A stretch of 64,000 nucleotides of DNA from Rhizobium leguminosarum (GTDB lineage: Bacteria > Pseudomonadota > Alphaproteobacteria > Rhizobiales > Rhizobiaceae), in contig NZ_CP025012.1 in NCBI RefSeq assembly GCF_002953715.1, forward strand, positions 2,852,001 through 2,916,000, given 5' to 3'. The notes beneath the pieces were generated by a model. It had not been told where the DNA came from. It did not search any database and saw nothing but the letters and a program-made list of their open reading frames with translations. A program made the position numbers and the translations under genes. Positions 60,462-64,000 of the stretch are shown here, in pieces (position 1 is the stretch's first letter; each line of letters begins with the position of its first letter).

Positions 60462-61418
60462 TCATGCCGACCAGGGAGCGAATTCCGAAGCACTGACAGC
60501 AATCAGTTCGCGGGCAGCGACACGTTGGCGCGGCGTCGACGTCTCCACAACCTCGTAGGCGGAGGGATCGGCGAGCAGCGCCTTCAGCGCATTGGCATTC
60601 ATCTTGTGACCGCCGCGATAGGAACGGTAGCAACCGATGAACTGGACGCCGGCAAGCGACAGATCGCCGACGGCATCGAGCGTCTTGTGGCGGACGAACT
60701 CATCCTTGGCGTAACGCAGCCCTTCGACGTTGATGACGGTGTTATCGTCCGAGATGACGACGGAATTTTCAAGCGAGGAGCCGAGCGCGTGGCCCGACGC
60801 CCAGAGACGCTCGACATCGCGCATGAACCCGAAGGTGCGGGCGCGGGAAAGCTCGGTCTTGAAGACGGCGGCGGTCATGTCGCCGGCCCACTTCTGCCGG
60901 CCGATCAGCGGGCAGTCGAAATCGATCTCGACTTCGAAGCGCGTACCGTCATAGGGGCGGAATTCGCTCCAGGAGCCACCATGCTCGATCCGCACCGGCT
61001 TGGTGATACGGATATAGCGGCGCTTGACACCGAGCGAGACGAGACCGACCTGCTCGATCGCCTCGACGAAGGGCAGCGAGCTGCCGTCCATGATCGGCAT
61101 TTCGGAGCCCTGCACCTCGATCACCACATTGTCGAGGCCAAGCGCATAGACGGCGGCCATGACATGCTCGATCGTCGCGACCGAATGGGCGGGTGAGAAG
61201 CCGAGTACGGTGCAGAGGTCAGTATTGCCGACCTGCGAGGAGACGGCCTTGAGTTCGGTGATGTCGCCATTGTCATGCAGGCGCTGGAAAACGACGCCGG
61301 TGTCCGATTCGGCCGGGTTCAGGGTGATCGAGACTTCTGCGCCCGAATGCACTCCGATGCCCGAAAGCGTCACGGGACGCGATACCGTCGTTTGAAAACC
61401 CAGCAAGCCAATTGCCAT
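60462..61418 (-). CDS. lpxC: UDP-3-O-acyl-N-acetylglucosamine deacetylase
   Basis: LpxC is the committed step of lipid A synthesis. The 318-residue zinc enzyme has the zinc-site His H85 (VATIEHVMAAVYALGLDN) and the late His/Asp pair in DEFVRHKTLDAVGDLSLAG. YRSYRGGHKMNANALKALLA carries the catalytic His. The start MAIGLLGFQTTV is unambiguous. A terminator follows. Confidence 0.97.
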   Translation of the reverse strand: MAIGLLGFQTTVSRPVTLSGIGVHSGAEVSITLNPAESDTGVVFQRLHDNGDITELKAVSSQVGNTDLCTVLGFSPAHSVATIEHVMAAVYALGLDNVVIEVQGSEMPIMDGSSLPFVEAIEQVGLVSLGVKRRYIRITKPVRIEHGGSWSEFRPYDGTRFEVEIDFDCPLIGRQKWAGDMTAAVFKTELSRARTFGFMRDVERLWASGHALGSSLENSVVISDDNTVINVEGLRYAKDEFVRHKTLDAVGDLSLAGVQFIGCYRSYRGGHKMNANALKALLADPSAYEVVETSTPRQRVAARELIAVSASEFAPWSA

Positions 61419-61627
61419 AAATTCTGCCTTTTATTCTTCCGTACCGGCGGTCTGTCCGATCGGCGCGGTCATCGTTCATTCTGCGGAAGGAGCGTGTCGA
61501 AAGGTCTCCTAGGGCAGTTTCGTTGCGACCATACTTACGTGCGCCGGCGCTCCAATCCAAATCACTGTTTCTTTCGCTTTGTTACGAAGTCAGACGATTG
61601 AAATCGCTTGCGAATCACAGGCTGAAA

Positions 61628-61660
61628 AACAGCAATGCCCGGGACCGTGATCCCGGGCAT
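61628..61660 (-). terminator. Terminator of ftsZ
   Basis: The perfect 10-bp stem ATGCCCGGGA / TCCCGGGCAT (61635-61644, 61651-61660) is followed on the minus strand by TGCTGTTTTTC. Confidence 0.8.
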
Positions 61661-61681
61661 GAACGGTGCCGAAGCACGCAC

Positions 61682-63400
61682 TCAATTCGACTGGCGACGC
61701 AGGAATGCCGGGATTTCCAGCTGGTCGTCTTCCTGCATCATCCGAGCCTGCGGAACCGCGCGGCCCTGGTCGTCGAGGTTGCCGCGACGCGGTGCGTAGA
61801 GGCTTGCTTCCGGCGACAGCGGACGGCGCTGCTGCGAAGCGGCCGGCGGTGCAGCGGTCATGTCGGCGGCGACGGCGTCGTCGTCACGGCGGCCAAGCGA
61901 ATTGGTGATTCGCTTAAGCAGGCCCATCGGGCCGCGCTCCTCCGCCGCATGCGCGGAAGCCGGCTGCGTGCGGTGGTCGAGTTCGGCCTGGACGACCGGC
62001 GGGAAATCCTCGACCTTCGGCATGCGCACCGGTTCGGGCGCCTGGCGGATGGTCGGCTCCTGCCGAACCGGCTGCTGCTGGACCGGCTGGCTTATGACCG
62101 GCTGGCTCATGACGGGCGCCGGGGCCTGCTGCTGGACCGGTGCCGGACGCATTGCCGGAGCTTCCGGTGCAGGCGCGAAGATCTTGCTCTGCGGACGGAA
62201 GGTTTCCTGCTGTACTACCGGCTGCTGCAGCGGTGCGGCAGCACGCGGGGCCGGAATTTCGAGCTCGCGTTCCATCTCGGCTTCGCGGATGGTCTGCGCG
62301 ATCGGATCCATGGCCTTAGGTGCCTGCATCACGGGGGCAGGCTGAACTGCGGCCGCTGCCGGAGCAACAGCCGCGGAGGGACGGATAGCGGGCCTTGCCG
62401 CCGGCTGGAGGTTGCGCTCGGCGGCTTCGTTCATCGCCCGGTCGATGCCGGTTGCGACGACCGAGACGCGGATGATGCCTTCGAGCGATTCGTCGAAGGT
62501 GGCGCCGAGGATGATGTTGGCGTCAGGATCGACTTCCTCGCGGATGCGGGTCGCGGCTTCGTCGACTTCGAAGAGTGTGAGGTCGCGACCGCCGGTGATG
62601 GAGATCAGCAGGCCCTGGGCGCCCTTCATCGAGGTTTCGTCGAGCAGCGGGTTGGCGATCGCAGCCTCTGCGGCCTGCAGCGCGCGGCCGGAGCCGGAAG
62701 CTTCGCCGGTGCCCATCATCGCGCGGCCCATCTCGCGCATCACCGAGCGGACGTCGGCGAAGTCGAGGTTGATGAGGCCTTCCTTGACCATCAGGTCGGT
62801 GATGCAGGCAACGCCCGAATAGAGAACCTGGTCAGCCATGGCGAAGGCATCGGCGAAGGTCGTCTTGTCGTTGGCAATGCGGAAGAGGTTCTGGTTCGGA
62901 ATGACGATCAGCGTATCGACAGACTTCTGCAGTTCCTGGATGCCCATCTCGGCCAGACGCATGCGACGCCCGCCTTCGAAATGGAACGGCTTGGTGACGA
63001 CGCCGACCGTCAGGATGCCCTTGTTGCGGGCGGCCTGCGCGACAACGGGAGCAGCACCTGTGCCGGTGCCGCCGCCCATGCCGGCGGTGACGAAGCACAT
63101 ATGCGTGCCGTTCAGGTGATCGACGATTTCGTCGATGCACTCCTCGGCGGCCGCGCGGCCGACTTCCGGCTGCGAGCCGGCACCGAGGCCTTCGGTAACG
63201 TTGACGCCGAGCTGGATGATGCGCTCGGCCTTCGTCATCGTCAGCGCCTGCGCATCCGTGTTGGCGACGACGAAGTCGACACCCTGGAGGCCGGCGGTAA
63301 TCATGTTGTTGACGGCATTGCCGCCACCGCCGCCAACGCCGAACACGGTGATGCGCGGCTTCAGCTCTGTGATGTCAGGCTTTTGCAGCTTGATGGTCAT
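61682..63400 (-). CDS. ftsZ: Cell division protein FtsZ
   Basis: FtsZ is the tubulin-like GTPase of the division ring. The 572-residue protein has the GTP-binding motif GGGTGTG (109-115) in [15 protein letters not shown], with [13 protein letters not shown] early on. The T7 loop lies in [20 protein letters not shown], then [12 protein letters not shown] ~200-residue Pro/Gln/Ala-rich linker follows, long compared with E. coli and typical of rhizobia. The conserved C-terminal peptide EIPAFLRRQ, which binds FtsA and other partners, ends the protein. The ATG at 63400 (MTIKLQKPD) is the start. It follows ftsA by 55 bp. Confidence 0.97.
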   Translation of the reverse strand: MTIKLQKPDITELKPRITVFGVGGGGGNAVNNMITAGLQGVDFVVANTDAQALTMTKAERIIQLGVNVTEGLGAGSQPEVGRAAAEECIDEIVDHLNGTHMCFVTAGMGGGTGTGAAPVVAQAARNKGILTVGVVTKPFHFEGGRRMRLAEMGIQELQKSVDTLIVIPNQNLFRIANDKTTFADAFAMADQVLYSGVACITDLMVKEGLINLDFADVRSVMREMGRAMMGTGEASGSGRALQAAEAAIANPLLDETSMKGAQGLLISITGGRDLTLFEVDEAATRIREEVDPDANIILGATFDESLEGIIRVSVVATGIDRAMNEAAERNLQPAARPAIRPSAAVAPAAAAVQPAPVMQAPKAMDPIAQTIREAEMERELEIPAPRAAAPLQQPVVQQETFRPQSKIFAPAPEAPAMRPAPVQQQAPAPVMSQPVISQPVQQQPVRQEPTIRQAPEPVRMPKVEDFPPVVQAELDHRTQPASAHAAEERGPMGLLKRITNSLGRRDDDAVAADMTAAPPAASQQRRPLSPEASLYAPRRGNLDDQGRAVPQARMMQEDDQLEIPAFLRRQSN

Positions 63401-63455
63401 GGTACCTGTTCCTTCTCTCTCTGGCCGCATCGCCACGCCGGCCAATTACTCAATT

Positions 63456-64000
63456 TCAGAAACTTTCCTTCAGCCACTGGCCCATGCGGGCTATGCGGCT
63501 GTTATTTCCCCCAAGCGACATGAGCAGACCGCTCTGTGACGCATGTGTCTCCATGTCCGCGACCTGCGGATAGATCATCAGGCCGACGGCCGTCGAAAAG
63601 GCCGGGCCCTTGGCCGCCGTCGGCAGCCCCGAGACGCCCATCGGACGGCCGATGCGGACGTTGCGGGCAAGGATGCGCCGCGCCACGTCGGCAAGGCCGG
63701 TCAGCTGGCTCGCCCCGCCGGTCAGCACGACGCGCTTGCCGACGATCGGGCTGAAACCGGAGCGCTGGATACGGTCGCGGATCAGTTCCATCGTCTCTTC
63801 GATTCGGGCCGATACGATGCGCGAAACCAGCGCCCGCGGCACCTGCGACGGCTGGTCGCGATCGTCCTCGCCGATCGGCGGGATCGAGATCAGCTCGCGT
63901 TCGTCGGAGGAATTCGAAAGTGCCGAGGCATGCACGACCTTGAGCCGCTCCGCATCCTCGATGCGGGTCGAAAGACCGCGCGCCAGGTCGGTGGTGACGT
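63456..64000 (-). CDS. ftsA: Cell division protein FtsA, C-terminal part (gene cut by window edge)
   Basis: The last 181 codons are present. The actin-like fold is shown by GKRVVLTGGASQLTGLADVA, then RRILARNVRIGRPMGVSGLP. The final residues (IARMGQWLKESF) form the C-terminal amphipathic membrane-targeting helix that anchors FtsZ filaments. The N-terminal part lies beyond the right edge. It precedes ftsZ by 55 bp, the standard ftsA-ftsZ order. Confidence 0.93.
   Translation of the reverse strand, partial: VTTDLARGLSTRIEDAERLKVVHASALSNSSDERELISIPPIGEDDRDQPSQVPRALVSRIVSARIEETMELIRDRIQRSGFSPIVGKRVVLTGGASQLTGLADVARRILARNVRIGRPMGVSGLPTAAKGPAFSTAVGLMIYPQVADMETHASQSGLLMSLGGNNSRIARMGQWLKESF

Noticed and set aside
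61523..63523. A 666-residue open frame opposite ftsZ
   Set aside because: Antisense to a complete FtsZ; composition rich in Arg/His as expected for antisense frames.

Overview
The window is a 64 kb piece of a high-GC alphaproteobacterial chromosome, almost certainly a Rhizobium of the R. etli / R. leguminosarum group. Support for this comes from a circularly permuted two-piece tmRNA whose tag reads ANDNYAEARLAA, an alphaproteobacterial-type SspB, RIME-like palindromic repeats with other dispersed rhizobial repeats, and the late division order ftsA-ftsZ-lpxC-bamD-recN-ligA. It is mostly core housekeeping DNA. I see no prophage, insertion sequence, CRISPR array, tRNA or rRNA. Both ends cut a gene: ilvI (acetolactate synthase) on the left and ftsA on the right.

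Region 1 (1-8.3 kb): ilvI sits behind a leader-peptide attenuator. A HerA-like ATPase follows, then a DapA-like aldolase and LysE exporter pair divergent from a MocR regulator. miaA and serB are divergent with overlapping start codons, and a RIME-like repeat closes the region. Region 2 (8.3-13.8 kb, minus strand): thyA-folA, hflK-hflC and an HtrA/Deg protease, i.e. folate/dTMP synthesis next to envelope quality control. Region 3 (13.9-15.6 kb): permuted ssrA, its ClpXP adaptor gene sspB, a DUF4169 gene and a ribbon-helix-helix gene, an apparent trans-translation/tag-degradation module. Region 4 (15.6-32.6 kb): a giant AsmA-like protein, a D-lactate dehydrogenase-like flavoprotein, an aldo/keto reductase with divergent LysR, an AbrB-type membrane protein, AraC with divergent DUF2000, an OmpA lipoprotein, an orphan flagellin and an RND efflux pump with its adaptor.

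Region 5 (32.8-40.4 kb): a class III cyclase with a duplicated membrane hairpin, a vapBC toxin-antitoxin pair, the stress operon prkA-yeaH-spoVR and a VOC protein. Region 6 (40.6-50.3 kb): a UvrD-type helicase, a small membrane protein, an EF-hand protein, pncA, a RibD-like reductase, DUF2164, azlCD, a Xaa-Pro aminopeptidase, and a 57-residue gene followed by a candidate small RNA with two hairpins that each expose CUCCUCCC, an anti-Shine-Dalgarno sequence. Region 7 (50.3-64 kb): prmA, a Sco protein, cheW, creA, an exonuclease and a GNAT enzyme, then ligA, a DUF6886 gene, recN, bamD, lpxC, ftsZ and ftsA.

The most interesting signals are non-coding or very small: the tandem anti-SD RNA with its small ORF and a sigma54-like promoter, the apparently leaderless ilv leader peptide, and a short FRKKQ motif shared by the SspB tail and the neighbouring DUF4169 protein. 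None of the protein-coding clusters looks like a wholly new system. All family names come from reading the translations; no database search was run.
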